DNA of 64,000 nt, taken from NCBI RefSeq assembly GCF_028858725.1, contig NC_084769.1, positions 12,897,501-12,961,500 of the forward strand, in the 5' to 3' direction. Positions 12,501 through 27,500 of this stretch are shown piece by piece. Every line of letters begins with the position of its first letter. The first letter of the stretch is position 1. Below the pieces are notes generated by a model. The model saw only the letters and a list, made by a program, of their open reading frames with translations, did not search any database and was not told where the DNA came from. Position numbers and translations under genes: made by a program. The DNA is from Colius striatus (taxonomy: Eukaryota > Chordata > Aves > Coliiformes > Coliidae).

Positions 12501-15500
12501 TACTGTAAATTGTAGAATAAAAGCTAGAGAAATCAATGCAAGGTAAGTCCAAGAGTTGTCAGAGAAGGAGGAAAAAAACCAAACCATCATTAGGATGTTT
12601 TTCCTAATGGGCTCTTCCAGCTAACACTGAAGAAATGATTCCTTATTTATAAGATCTATTGATTTTCGCTGCAAGTCCTCACCAGTATTCAAAATTTCAT
12701 GAACCTCTCTTTGAACTTGTATTTACCTCAAACAGCACTGCACATTGCTCTAACTGTCTCTAACTGCTGTCAGGTGTAGCCAACAAATCCAAACATATCC
12801 ATCTACCTGAAATTTTTGTGCTGGCTTGAGAAATCAACACGTAAACAAAACAGAAGAATCTCTTGAGACAAAGAATACATTTGCCCCTTATTACACTCAA
12901 TTGCAGAGATCTACAGATAACTACTTGTAACTTCTAGAGAACACTTTCAGAACTCTCCCCAAAGAAAAGAAGATAGTAGCCAGCTGCAGTTCTGAATCAG
13001 AAACTCAAACAGTGGTAACAGTTGTGAAGCTGCTGAAAGCCACAACTACACCATCAATAGTGGAGCTGTGCACAGGGTGCCAAAAGCAATACCTCTGCAG
13101 AAAGACTGAAACGTCTTCCATAAAGAGTAACAGCAGGGAAAGAGGAATCATGTGCCTCTCAATAGACACTCTCTAGACATACCATTTCCAGAAACTTAGA
13201 TTCACTTGAGATGAAGGTAAAACTAAAACATGTAAGGTTAGCAGCCATTTAAAACATAAAGCCTTCAAATTTTAATCAATACAGTAGACATCCAAGCTCT
13301 CATAAAGCAAAAGGAAGCCTTCAAAAGAAATTTGACAGTCTAAAATATGCTCATCACTTACTAAAATGTATTAACAAGACTAGTCTGTAATTGCAATAAC
13401 CCTATACTTTAGAAACTACACCCTTACATTTCCTCATCACGACAGTTTGCTTCAGTCATGCGAGTACACCCAACAGAAACACACACCTCACACTTCCCCT
13501 CTCACGTGAGCAAAAGCAGCTTTAGCATTACCTCTTGCTTCTCCCCGAGGTATGACCTGCCTTGTGTGCACGTCCCAAACTGACAGCTGAATATCAGTGT
13601 CAAACACCTCAGCTCAATCACAGGTCATACTCAGCTCATACACAGGTCATACAAGACGAGGCCTATGTACATGTATATGCATACTTGGAATTAATAAGCA
13701 GAAATGCCGAGGCAAAAGGACAAGTAGAATATAATGTGGATCCTGTAGATATCAATTTAAGTTCTAAGATCTAATGGAAACGACAGTATTTAACTGGTAA
13801 ACCACAAAAAGAAACTAAAAGTGAAGCATCTGAAAGCCTCCCTCAAGGGGCACATATCGCAGTGATGGGAAAACATCTTTTACTTCATGGTTTTGTCAAT
13901 TATCCAGGGTCCTGCTGAGTGCCCTACAAATAAGCTTATTCCATTAACTTGGCAATCACGTCACAAATCCAATCGGTCAACTAGACGGAAAGTTAAAGAT
14001 AAGATTCATTTTCAGAAAAATAAGTTATAGGATGAAGTCAAATAAGAGCTCAGAAGTGGGTTTTGTGTTTTAATTCACACGCAAAATAGCACACTTCATA
14101 TTTCAGCTTATGGGCAACAAAACACTGCAGCAGGGAGAACGCCACCTATTAGCAGAGACCATTTACTTTGCATTACAGCGACCTCGCATTGAACAAACAC
14201 ACACAATTACCATGATTCGGTGCTGCAGAAGAACAGCTGCTGAAGTTGCAGCGAATGTTTTTTCAATTAAGACAATCTTGATGACAGTCATTGGAAATGA
14301 ATTTAAGGCTATGAAAGCACTGACAAAAAAAAAAAAAGAGAAAGAAGTAAAAAGAGATGACTTACCAAGAAGCTAACATTATGTCCTAAGGCCTAACAAG
14401 GACAAACAACTAGCTTGGATAGGCATACACTAGGGAAGCATGTCATCTTGTTAATATAAAAGAAGACTTTTTCTTAGAAAAGGGAATTAACTGCCTATGA
14501 AACTATGCATGAAATCGTGTACCCATGACAGTGGCAGCTGTGGACATCAATAAATAATGGAACTGGGCTGAGTTTCCTTAAAGTATTTTGATCAAGATCA
14601 TGTTTTACAGCTGTTTGTGTTAGTTAAACAGCTATTTCTCAGGTTGGCCACTGCAAAAAACATCAGGAAAGGCAAAACACTCATCTACTTCAGGAAAAAC
14701 TTCTTTCCTGTGAGGTTGAGGGAGCCCTGGCACAGGCTGCCCAAGGAATGTGTGGAGTCTCCCTCTCTGGAGGTCTTCAAGACCCGCCTGGACACATTCC
14801 TGTGTGACCTGATCTAGGTAAACCAAGGTCCCTTCCAACTCTGAGCATTCTGTGATTCTGTGATCTATTATCCTTTTCCTTTCATTATCTGAAGCACAGC
14901 TGCTTCAGAGAATTGGCCTGGAAGTGTCACGGCAGGAGGCTCAAGCTGGGCTTCAGCATGTCATGTTCATGCTTGAGGTGTGAGACAATCCATGCTATCC
15001 TCTCAGCAGTTATTCTCTTCCTGGACAGGAAGGAAACAAGGAATAAAACATGCCTTGACAATAGCACTAGAGATGTTACCGGTTAAGATGAAGCAAGGTA
15101 CCGACTGGGGGCTGATGGTGCTACGTTGGCTTAGCACAAAAAGAAGAAAAAGTGTAAGTTCAGTTCATTCCTGGCTTATGATTCCCTGCAGGTCTTCAGC
15201 TACTGGATGACAAATACGTGCCCATATTCCAAAAACAGACTTTATCTCCCAGCCACAAGCTGCAGCAAAACTTGGTATCAATTAAAAAAGGCAAAAAAAT
15301 GTAGCAATTCAAACAGGGATGTGATCCATATGACAGCATGCACTTGGTGTCCCCAGATGCGCTTGCAACACAGCATAAGGAGTCCCAAGTATCTCTGACA
15401 TCCAAACAAGTTCCCAGAACTTCTGCAACATGTTTAGCAATTTACTCTTAAATTGTAACATCACTACAGAGTCCGATCGAAAGCCAAATGAAATTAATGA

Positions 15501-18500
15501 AAGAACTTATACCGATGTAAATATCAACCAGCTGGCATATACATCTTGTCTGATTTTTAACAAAGACTATGAAATATTACCATTTCTTTTAGAAAAAGTA
15601 TTCTGCAGATAAATTTACAAAGGAAATGCAGAAACTCTAGAACAGTATCAAGTGCAAGCAGGAGGTACAGTATTTTCGTCCAAAGTCCTCTGCCAGGAAC
15701 TCTTGAACTCTGTACATTTTGTTACAGTTCTCAGACAAATGGAGCCAAGACTCTCACAAATTTCAGATGGATAAACAGGAAAGCAAATACAACTGAATGT
15801 GTTTTCTTAGCAGTCAAAAATTTAAAGCAAAATCTATGGGGGTTTAGGGTAGTTTGTTATTGCCCATTATAGCAGTATCCCAAATGCCAAAATGAAAGGA
15901 TAATGCCTCACATGGATGGATGCTTCATTGACTTTACTACCTCTACAAATTACCTGAACAATTCAGCTTTAGTTCCTACCAAACTCTCTAAAATCTGTTA
16001 AAGTGGTATCAAACTTCCCTGTAATTTCTCTCTTGCTACTGGCCATGGTAAGGATAGTCATGGAAGAAGACCTCCTTAATTTTTCCATGAGAAACGTGAC
16101 TTCCTCAAGGTAAGACAGTAATTTTTACTGTAATTCATTTATAGGAACAAAAACACAATAGAAGGCGGCTGTCCCTGTAGTGCACACTTATAACATCAGT
16201 ATGTTTCATTGCCTGGATTTCCATTTCAGCACACACTGATCAAATTCTTGTGATGTAGTTATGAAAGTAATCAAAAATCTGATCACATTTGATTTGGTCT
16301 ACATACTTCCCAAGACAAAAGCAAGTGGAACTCATTTTGAAAGCAGAGCATTCACCTTAGAGAACTAGAAAGTGAAGAAATTACTGAGTAAGCCTCAGTG
16401 GTGGGTGGTGGTGCTATAAACCAGCTACTGATGAGTGTTTAAAGTGGACAGTTTTCATAGATATTCATCCCTGAAATGCTCTTCCCAAATTTCAGGCACT
16501 GTATACTATTTAACACTGGGTTTTAAAAATGTTTTTAAATAAATGCCTTTAATTATTTCTCTTTTAAGCATTCTTCTACCTGTGGACTTACAGAAGCTTT
16601 CAGGAAAACAAAGATCATTATTCTCATGAGTGGGAAAAGCACAGAGGGAGTGGGGGTAATGATCTGCCCACAGCCATAAGCAGGTTAATGCTGAATTCAG
16701 CTAGAAAAATAAATGTTTTCAGGCCACTTTTTTACCCTCCAAGTTCTCCTGCCTTACACTTCTAAAGCACATCCTGTTTACAGTAAAGAAGTTAAAACCT
16801 AAAACAGTCAGTATTAAATAATTAACATATCTCTTTTTCAATACTGTGCTTTAGAGATGAGGACAGAGCGATAATTGTGTTTATAACATTCACTGTGTTG
16901 AACCTGAAAGTAAAGTGTATGCTGCTTAACCTAACTATAGTCATCAACTCAAGGAGTTGCCACTGTATTCAGAGTATCTGCCATGCAGCACTAGAAAAGA
17001 TATTGTAAAGCAAAATTCTGCTGAATGTGCTCAGAAACATTAGAATACGCTGTGCTGAAAACATTCCATCTGAGCTGCGAGCAGCTAGTGCTGCATATCA
17101 ATCTTTGGAAAACGCTACTATTTGTATCTAGAGATACTAGCAGCAATACAAAGTGGCAAGATACTGAAACTGGCATTACAATGCCTTATACAATTATTTT
17201 GGGTCAAAGTATCCCATTGTACATAAATTCACATAATGAAGTTCAGTACAAAGCAAACTAACAATGAACTTGGCACAGAGAAACAGACCAGCAGCTGCAC
17301 TGGGAATTCAATGGAGGAAACTATTTTAATGCTCAATGTGTACACAAAATGGTCTTTGAAACTTGCTGAAAAATGCAAATAATATATGTTAAAATTAAAA
17401 ATCCTTGAAAGAAAATTCAAAGCTTGCTTAAAATGTAAATTAGTTCCAGAATCAAGGGTTTTTAAGAGCTGTGATTAGTTGATGAAAGGTGTTTTAGACA
17501 GGTGACATAGGAGCTATGATGGCACTAGATCATTATTGTCTTGTTTTCCTCTTTTCCACATTAGCAGTTGTAGTTCATACATGACTTCAAATATATTTTC
17601 CATACAACCTTTCGAAGATGTATCAAGAACTCAGCAAGAGACAAAAAACTTGTCTTGCTCTGTGGCAGGAGGAAAAACAGGAGCGCATTATGATAACACA
17701 GAGCAATGCAGACATTACACAATACAAACAATGCTAAACAGCATCATTTAAAGAAAACACAAAGCAGTCATTGATTTTTAATATCTGCATTAAAGATCCC
17801 CAGTCTAAGTAATTACATTTTGTAGGAAATATCTTTAGATGATGTCGTGCCTATTTACAAGGAGTTAGGAGAGTATTACACAAACAAGTGCAGGAAAAAA
17901 CATTTTGCCGTGACCATTTTTTCAAATGTAATTCCTCCCCCAATATTTAAACCAGACATTACTGCAACTGCTACAAAGAATACTGATGAAAAGAGAGAGG
18001 TTGTTTGTTTAAAGACAAGTCTAGAGATTTTTCTTCCCTTTCCTTTAGGGTGAATTACTGGCCAAATTTTTAGTATTTTAAAAGCCTGCTTGCATGCAAA
18101 CATTCTCACCTGAGTGCTTACACTGAGACCAGGTGAAGGAGAGGCAGAGGGTTTTCACAAGAGGGGAACTAGCATTTATGCCACGCAGTATCCATGTGCA
18201 AAAGAAACAGGCTATTTTTAAACCAGAGGAAACCACTGGTAAAGTCTACCTACAGATACAAAGACTCCAGAGTTGCCTTGCTTCCTCATTAAAATATCTG
18301 TCCTGTGCCATCAAGGACATCATGAGTTTGTGTGGAGTTGCTTTTTGCTTGGTAATAGGGAGAGAGAGCTGCAGTGCTGGTCCCGGTAAGCCGTTCTCAA
18401 ACATCCCCCAGCTCTGAGCTGAACTCACCTCCAGCCTGGCCAGGCCACTCTGGTGCCTCTGCCATCCTTATCTGAGAAGGGAAACCTCAGCTGGAAGAGG

Positions 18501-21500
18501 AGGTGTAGGAGTGGTACAAGATGGAGACGACCATGCGGACCCTGCAGTCGGAGAAGGAGGAAGGAAGGACTGGAGACCCCTCTGCAACCCACAGTGAGAA
18601 CGTCTGTGCCCCTGCAACCCATGGAGGGCCATGGTAGGACTGAGAGCCACCAGCAGCTCTGGGTAAGTGCACCCAGACAGGCACGAGACTGTGTGAGGAG
18701 GCAATCATGACACAGGCCATGCTGGAGAGCCTGCGGGCCCCAGAGACTCACACAGGAGGCAGAGAGGAGCTGCAGCCTTGGGGATGAATGCACATCAGCA
18801 CAGCCTGTGCAGGGCTTCCCAGGGAGAAACAAGAGGCAGGAGCCATCAGGAAAAGACTGCCTGAAACCCCCATTCCTCAGCCATTCAGGGAGGAGGAGGT
18901 AAAGACATTGGGATCAGGGTTCTGAGCCCAGGAAGTGGGGAGAGGTGGGGGGAAGGTGGTCTTAAAGGGCTGGTTGTGCTCTCCATCATTGTACCACCCT
19001 GTGTTGTTTTCCATTTGCTATGTTTTTGGGGTTTGTGGTTTTGGTTGGTGGGGGCTTAAATTATTTTTCTGTTTTCTTCAACAAGTCAAGAAGTCATGTC
19101 TGTTTTGCCTGGGACCATAAGTGGCAACTGAGCCCTCTCTGTACTGAGGGAGTTCCAAACGCCTTTGGTACTTAGGCTTATGATGGTCCTTGGCTCCCGC
19201 TGGGCTTAAACCACAACAGAGGAGTGTTTAACTGTACCAGCAGTTCTATCATGCCACGTGGATACTCGAGGAGTTTCCAGGTATTGCTGAGGATGGTAGT
19301 TTTGTAGAGCAACGTCTGACTTGCTCAAAAGAATCACATCAGAGTCAGGGCAAGAAAGGAGGGGGAAGCCCTTCACGAAATCGGAACTAGTAGGTTGGAA
19401 GAGAAAACCTCCTTACAAGAACAAATGTGCACCCCAACAAGTCTCCATTAAAGTCAGTTCTGAACCCTGCTTGCCCTGCCTCAGCACTTCAAGTGTCAAA
19501 GTGTGGACCAAGATCCATAACTGGCTCTGTAGAACCACAAAGCCCAACACTTGTGCTCTTTGCCCCCAGACAGGAAGAAGTTGATGAACCCGTTAACTTG
19601 TCAACATCAAATTCTGTTGCCCTCAATAACTCAAAAATCCCTGCTTTGCCACAGGTCCTCAGTGATGCCTGCAAAGTATCTCTGATATTCAAAGCATTAC
19701 ATGGACTTGTAAAAACAAACCAACAAACAAACAAAAACCACCCAAAAAACCCCACAACAATCCAAAAAGAGGAAAAAAAGAGAAGAAAATAATGTACAAT
19801 TATGGCTGTCTTTGTCCTGAAAAATCTTCTAGCTCTATAAAAAACACAAAAGAGGAGAACTACTTGGAAGTCCACTGTCAACCCTGGGTCACTGAGTATG
19901 CAGAGTGACTTCCACCTTTAACCAGCTACCTCAATTCACTTCCCAAAGCTGTTAGCCAAAGGCCTGCATTTGACCTCCTACATTTATACTCTGATATAAT
20001 CTGTATCTCAAATTTTTAATTAAAAGATGAAAAAAAAAAAAGAGAAGCTCATCCAAATCAATTCAAATGTACCGTTTCTCCCAATTACTGTGGAATGCAG
20101 AGGTCATCATCATATTGCATCATTACATTGAGGAATAATCTAGCATGAAGTCCAATAAATTTGCTCAAATAGCTTGTGTGTTTTCATCCATAACTGCATA
20201 TTTCATAAAGATATACCACTGCTTTTCTGTGTACAAGGATCTAAATTGAATGGGTGCATTACATCTATTTTGTATGAACTTTAATGAGAAAAGGCTGATA
20301 TGAACCCCCCTCCGCCTATCTATGAAGTTTAAACATTATGCCACAGAAGAAAAAAGAGATCTTATCTGATAGCTTCACATCAGGCCCTGACGCTTTAGCA
20401 ATTGCCTCTTTTGTGGAATGCACCATATTGCTGGTATTTCTATTCAAAACAAGCTTGTGTTTTATAGAAAAGGGTTCCACATTTACAATGACATATATAA
20501 AAACAGTACAGACAGAAAACTTTAATTTACAACTCAATCAGAGGAATCACACATTGTAAAAGAAATGGTAACTGCGTGAAAAGAACAATCCAATCTCTGC
20601 ATTTTCATCAAGGGATGCTAGTTTAGGATACCTCAAATTAAACCCCAAACATCTTACACACTTTTGTCCTGATAGTGGATTGCCACTACAAAAAAAACCC
20701 ACCACCATGATGCACCTACATGCATGAATTCATCCAGAACCTATGCTGTGTGCTGAGTTCTTAAAAAAAAAAAACCAAAATCAAAGACAGAGGACCATCA
20801 GTTTTGTTTTGAATCATTGGTGAGGACATATGTTAATCACTTTCACCTCTTGAAACCTCTCTGCTTCATTCTTATGCATAGACCTGAAGGGACATTTATG
20901 TGTTTGGCTTGTTGCATCAATTCAGTGGATAGAGTAACTGTAAAGATTTACATTACTGCAGGCTTGTAGTGATGAGGCAGGCAAGAACAAGAAAGAAGCT
21001 TTTATTGCATTCATTTTGGTTTTCATAGAAGAGAAAAATGTAGTCATTTGGTATGACAACAGCCACCATGAAATGTGATTTTGTTTATCGATTAAATTAC
21101 ATTTTATTTAAGCAGAACTGTTTTTAAAAAAGTTGGATTTTCGAGATAAATCACAAATTTGACCTATCCATCCAGATGGTGTTTCTCCTGAATTGATCAT
21201 GTATTTCAATTTGCTGTACCCACTTTAGTTTATAGCTGTGACATAAGCAATGCACCAAGGACACTTACTGAAACTCAAAGTTAATTTGAGTAAACTGGTA
21301 TTTTATACACTACTCTCCACACCAAACTCTTTTTATTAAAAATGGGAAAAAAACCCAATCTTTGTTTCTCCTATAATACACAGACTTGCCTTTGACAAAG
21401 ATGGTGCTTTATTTAAAATGGATTTCATTAATAAACATTCCTTTCAATCTTGATGGCTTAGTTTCACTGTAACTCATTACTGTGTTGAATGTCTTGGAAT

Positions 21501-24500
21501 CACAGGTGGGACTTGTCCTTCGGTGCTGACAGTAAGGTGAAAGACACGTTTTTAAGAACTTAAGCAGTGGTAATTTTCAACTAAGGGAACAGCTCACTGG
21601 CAGCTTGATGAGACCTCTGAGCTTTTCCCCCACTCCTGCCAAAAGCTTTTCTTCTCGTCTTTTTGTGGTGCTGGCTGAGTTAATTCTGGGCTGGAAGAGT
21701 TCCCTGAACCTGCATGCAGGTGCAGAAAAGAGGACAGCACAGTGCAGGGATATATTTAGAGGGATGAAAACACTATGGGTCACCTTGGTTTGAACTGCAC
21801 TACATGTTCCCAACAATTAGCGTAAGTGTATATACAACGCTACTCCCATTCATCCGTTTTCTCTTGGTTTATTTATCACCTGTTATTCCAAAACACTCAA
21901 AACAGAAAAACACTGAGTCCCCAAATCAATTTAAAATGTATATTCTGGGTTCTTATTGTTGTGCTTTGGTAGTTGTTAATCTAAGTTATTCAAAGCTGGT
22001 AAAGATATTTCAGATACAATAGGTTTTCTAAACCTTTTTTTGTCATGGTAAAACTACAGTATTATTAAAGACACCAAACCAGGTCACAATATAGTTAAGA
22101 CTGCAAATATTTGCCTGAAATACCTATTAGATATAAGAAATTGAAATCATTGTTGATACCTGTGGTTAAAGGCAGATGAGTGACACTAGTTAGACAGGTG
22201 AGAGTGAACCAGGTTGATGCTAATGTTGCTCCAGATAAAAGCAGCAGCAGTATCAACTTCAGCATGCCCCTGATAAAATCTGCAAATCTAAAATAAAAGC
22301 ACAAATCAGAGCAGTACAAATGCTGATTTTCATATTATTTAAGTGTGATGTTTGACAATTAATTCAGTATATTCTCAATAAACGTTTTGGAGGCTATAAA
22401 AACCATTTAAAAACCATTTGTCATTTCCAGAAACAGAAAAAGAAGACATTTTTATAGAAGGGTGATATTTCTAGCTGTCAAGATGAAGAGCGATTGATTT
22501 TTTTAGCTGTTACAAAGTAACAACCAAACCAGCACAATTCTCAGGGCATCAACTGAGAACACTTGGTATACAGGAAAGGTTTCTTTTTTCTTCTACATTT
22601 GTTGGACACCACATCACACTACTACTTACATCGCTGTTTTGTCAGCGTTTCCAGTCCCCCTTGGCAAACACATTGCTCAATTAGCATATGAGGAGGCTGC
22701 TGCATTTCATTCAAGACATAGTTAAGTGTCAAGATTCATTCCTGTGAGAAATGACAAAACTCTAAATACCAGAATCCCCAGATCGAAGATGACAAGGAAC
22801 AGCTTCTGAACCCTCAGATGCATTGGCAACAAAGCTCTTGGTGGCTCAGGCAAAGCAGGAACTCTTTACACAGGCAGACACTCTGCCACTGGCTGTTTCA
22901 GGTTGCAATGCTCCAGAAACCAAGAACCTGGTGCCACTCCTCTCCTACACATGTCCCACTGACAGTCTGAAGGAGGACAGTTCCACAAGTCCTTGGGCAG
23001 TCTGACCGTTACACAGAGAGAAATACGATCGTTGTGTTACCTGATGGTACAACTTTTTTTTTCATCTTTTCCCCCCTTTTCCTTTTTTCAGCAGTGCTCA
23101 CGTGACATAACTATCACTGCAACTGCTCTTTTCAAAAGGTGTTTCAGCACAGCTACTAAAAAAGATATATTAGAAAAGGCAATGTCAGTTATCCACTGAT
23201 AATTTTCTATAATCTCCTGTTTAGGCAATGGGATTTGGGGCCGGACAGGTTAGGTACGTACGTCTAAAAAATGTCTTCTCTCCTCATAGCCTCCTACCTT
23301 AATTAGGCTACCAGCAGCACAATCCACCTAGGCTGGTCCATGATGGGATCTGTCCATCTATCAGCTAACTGCTTTCTCTGCAGTTCTTCTGACAAAGATC
23401 ATTTTACAGGCAGATAACAGCTTACTTGATAAAACAGATAATGCTACCAATATTTTGAGACCTAGGAACCTCAGCTCCACATATACCATAAAAGACATAT
23501 GAGCAATGCAATCAAAAAACCAAAAATAAACCTACCAAAAAACCCTAGTTCTTTCCTCTTATTTTGATTCTCCCTGGGCTTTAATTCCACATCAAATTTA
23601 ACAGGGCGTAATTCAATAAGCAGCAGTGGAAGATCAATGCTGCATATAATCTTAAAAGTTTATGACTGCAGAGTGGAAGTGGCTTATGCATTAATCTCTA
23701 ATAGTCAGAGGTTAGCTGCTACTGTTGTTCTTTTCTGACAATCCAAATCCAGCAATTGGGATCACTTCTTCTCAGTGGTTTGCCAGTTTCTTTAATTATT
23801 GTTTGGAATCACCGGGGTCAAAATCAACAGTTTTAAAAGCTTTTCAGAAGCATCTCAAAGTACAAACTTTCAGCTTCTTCCACAGAGACTCCCTGCTTTG
23901 CCTGCCAACAGATAACATCACTATTCCCTCTCTTTTACAGGGAAGAGCAGTTACATATATCCTGTGTAATGAAAGACAGTGTGAGAAACACTCCCTTCAG
24001 GGAGGGACATTCACAGACAACAGATCTGGAAGGGATCTGTATAGGGCCCTCTATCTCTGTCCTACCACCAAGGATATGTGGTGATGAGAGGATTATACAC
24101 AACTAAACCATTCAAGGTAGTTAAGTGAGCTAAATTATATATCAACCTTTACTGAGCAGGTGCAACTCTTTTTGACACAAAGATCCTGGTATGGGTATCA
24201 GTAGTAGCTGTGTACAAAAAGGAGTTCTCAAATATCACAAGACTACAGAATGGTTAAATAAAAATTTAAAGGTTTTCACAGGTACTGAATTCAGCCAGCA
24301 ATAGAAATAAAAAGGGAAAAAAATGACAAAGCAAACTAGCCTGAACTTGGTAATTGAGGGTCTTCTGTTTCTTGTCTGTTTACAGGAGAATTAAGAAGAC
24401 TGTAAATCCAGTCAGCTCTTCAGAATACTTATTTCAATCAAAAAAATCAGAGAAATTATTTTTATCCTATGACCTCACTATTTCCTTTTGAAACCTTCTA

Positions 24501-27500
24501 TTCTGCTCCTTCTCCATCACCTAGTATGTACAGGGATGTGTGCAGCTGCTAAAAAAGTAGGCACACCAGGACAGAAGGTGGATACTTACCCAGAGACAGA
24601 CCTCTCAGCCTACTGCTGGTAAGTCTCTTACAATCCAGCAAATCCAGCACTGTGCTGGATCCACAGTTAAAAAAAAAACACATCACAAACCTGCATTGCT
24701 GACAACACTATGACATGTTGATAATTTCCTTAGCAACAGACAAAGTTTCAGCATTTTGACTACACTGCAGGTTAAAAGCAGAGAGACAAACTGAGCCTCA
24801 CAAATATCTATGATGATTAGCAAATGTGGAAAAAGGAAATTAAAAATCTGAGAAAAGGAAATAGATTTATGTTTCCATGCAATGATATGAATGTCTCTTT
24901 GACACTGCTTTTCTTCAAACCAGTCTCATTTGAAAGCTGCCAGAAAAGGGTACAGCACCTGCCAGCTGCCCAAAATAGCCCAGGCTTTTCAATTATAAAA
25001 ATGCATCACACAAATTAGCTACACATATCTAAGTTCACAGCTACTGGGACAGCAGTGGGTGGAGAGCAGGAAGATTTATGTATCGGGCTGAAGAAAACTT
25101 GCACCATTTTGAAAATGAGACAGGTAAACAAATTTCAAAACTAGGCATTACTTTTAACATAGATGACTTAACACCTACTGTGATGTGCAGGCTGTGCTGC
25201 CATTCAGAGGGATCTCAACCAGCTTGAGAGTTGAGCAGAGAGGAACCTCATGAGGTTCAACAAGGACAAGTGCAGAGTCCTGCATCTGGGAAGGAACAAC
25301 ATCATGCACCAGTACAGGCTGGGGGTCAAACTGCTGGAGAGCAGCTCTGCAGAGAGAGACCTGGGAGTCCTGGTTGATAATAAGCTAAACATGAGCCAGC
25401 AATGTGCCCTCGTGGCCAAGAAGGCCAAACGCATCCTGGGATGCATCAAGAAGAGTGTGGCCAGCAGATCAAGGGAGGTTCTGTTCCCCCTCTACTCTGC
25501 CCTGCTGAGGCCTCATCTGGAGTCCTGTGTCCAGTTCTGGGCTCCCAAGTTCAAGAGGGACAGAGAACTTCTGGAGAGAGTCCAGCGCAGGACCATCAAG
25601 ATGATCAGGGGACTGGAACATCTCCTTATGAGGAAAGGCTGCAGGAACTGGGGCTGTTTAGTCTGGAGAAGAGGAGACTGAGGGGTGATCTTATTAACAT
25701 TTATAAGTATCTAAAGGGTGGGTGTCAGGAGGTTGGGACATCCCTTTTTTCTGTACTAGCTAGCAACAGGACAAGGGGTAATGGGATGAAGCTGGAACAC
25801 AAAAAGTTCCATTTAAATGCAAGAAAAAACTATTTCACTGTGAGGGTGAAGTAGCCCTGGCACAGGCTGCCCAGGGAGGCTTGTGGAGTCTCCTTCCTTG
25901 GAGGTCTTCAAGACCCACCTGGACATGTTCCTATGCGACCTGATCTAGGTGACCCTGCTTCTGCAGGGCGTTTGGACTAGATGATCTCTAAAGGTCCCTT
26001 CCAACTCCTACCATTCTATGATTCTATGATTCTATTAATCAAATGCTCCAGGGCAAGGCTCAGGTTGTTACAGTTCTAAATAGTAGAAACTGCATTAACA
26101 CAAATGGATGGAGTAAATTCCTAAACTGCACCAATTTTGCTTTGATAAATTAGCAAAAAATCCCCCCGAAATTAGGACTCCTGCCACCCCTCAACCAACA
26201 GCTTCTTGAGAGGTGGTTAAGGGAGAGAGCTGCTTGCTTGGCAAGTCACAATTCTGACACTGAAATACATCAACTTGTCAGCCTTGACAAGAATCATTAC
26301 TTAATTTTCCTAATTACAACTTTCAGCAGATTACAGTCAGACTCGTCATTGATTCAGCCCTGCACAGATAAATGCTGAATAGGCCTAGGAGGAAGAGTCA
26401 TCCATCAGGTCTGACAGATCACCTCCTCCTTCCCTTTCTGTACACAAATCCTCCCATTTGAACTGTGTATTGCCCAAGTTAGAAAGACATATTTGGAGAC
26501 AGACTGTTGGTATTTTTAATTTACTCATAAGCAAAGCTCTGAATGCAACAAAACACTGGCATTCAACAAGGTTTGACATCCATTTTGAAGCAGTTAAAGA
26601 CACTGTCAGCATTTCCTGAAAGTTTACCCAGGCAATATATTAAATAAATTAATCTACCATAAAGATAGAGATTTGCATGTTGGAATTGAGTCAGCAGATT
26701 CTCTCCTAACAAAGTTAAGTGAGCTGCTAAGGGTGCCCCTCTACTATTGAAATGTTACAACTATACCAGAGATTAACTCACAATGGAAAAGATTAAGCTG
26801 GCACACTACCTGCTTCAGCATCTGTACCATTTACAGCAGCTGGTTTTAAACATATACTTCTCTTGGAGAGAAAACCTCATACCTGAGCTTAGCTAATCAA
26901 AAGAAATTCTTCTTAGAGGAAATCAGGGCGTGAACCTTGCTTCAATACATGAAGTCCTTTGGCCTGCATCTGGAGTGGAGGGAAGGAAAGCGCTTGTCTC
27001 TCTTCCCTAGGTCAGGAGTTTTTTCCTCCCCCTCTGCTGCAGTTGCTAGGCAGCCTGTGAAATGTCAGGATGGCAAATCTCACGGTTTTTTATGCATTGT
27101 GTACTCAGATGATGCACAGTAAGTGAAAAAAGAGTTTCAATTTCCATCCTAAAAGGATGTCTTCTCTGAGTCCCACGATCCCACAATGACTGCAATAAGG
27201 ACAGACCCATCCTCTTGTGCTAAACCCATTCCAGAACTGGAGTCTGGAGTGGACATACAGAAGTCAGGACAATGCTCAGATATCTCACTGGAAGAGGAAC
27301 ATGAGATTGGTTTTAATAAGTTTTATAAACCCATTGTTCAAGTACCTCCTGAAAGACTTTTTCTTCTTCCTCCTCTCCCTTTTTTGTATACATATCACAG
27401 AATGGTAGGGGCTGGAAGGAACCTATAGAGATCCTCTACTCCAATCCCCCTGTCAAAGCAGGTCCACCTAGATCAGGTCACACAGGAATGTGTCCAGGCA

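Larger units (their letters stand above)
10899..22159 (-). other. SLC49A4: SLC49A4 intron 7
   Basis: About 11.3 kb, GTATCA to GTTACAG. It contains a short CR1 fragment (about 14675-14863), a probable LTR-derived GC-rich block (about 18430-19218) and several A-runs (about 14325, 20030, 20763). The remainder is AT-rich with no recognised gene. Confidence 0.9.

Noticed and set aside
13605..13655. Repeated CAGGTCATAC words
   Set aside because: Only two short copies with a degenerate middle; too small to call a tandem repeat or hormone-receptor element.
18425..18832. 135-residue minus-strand open frame in the GC-rich block
   Set aside because: High GC lowers stop frequency in all frames, and several overlapping frames exist on both strands. 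It is better explained by a repeat remnant.
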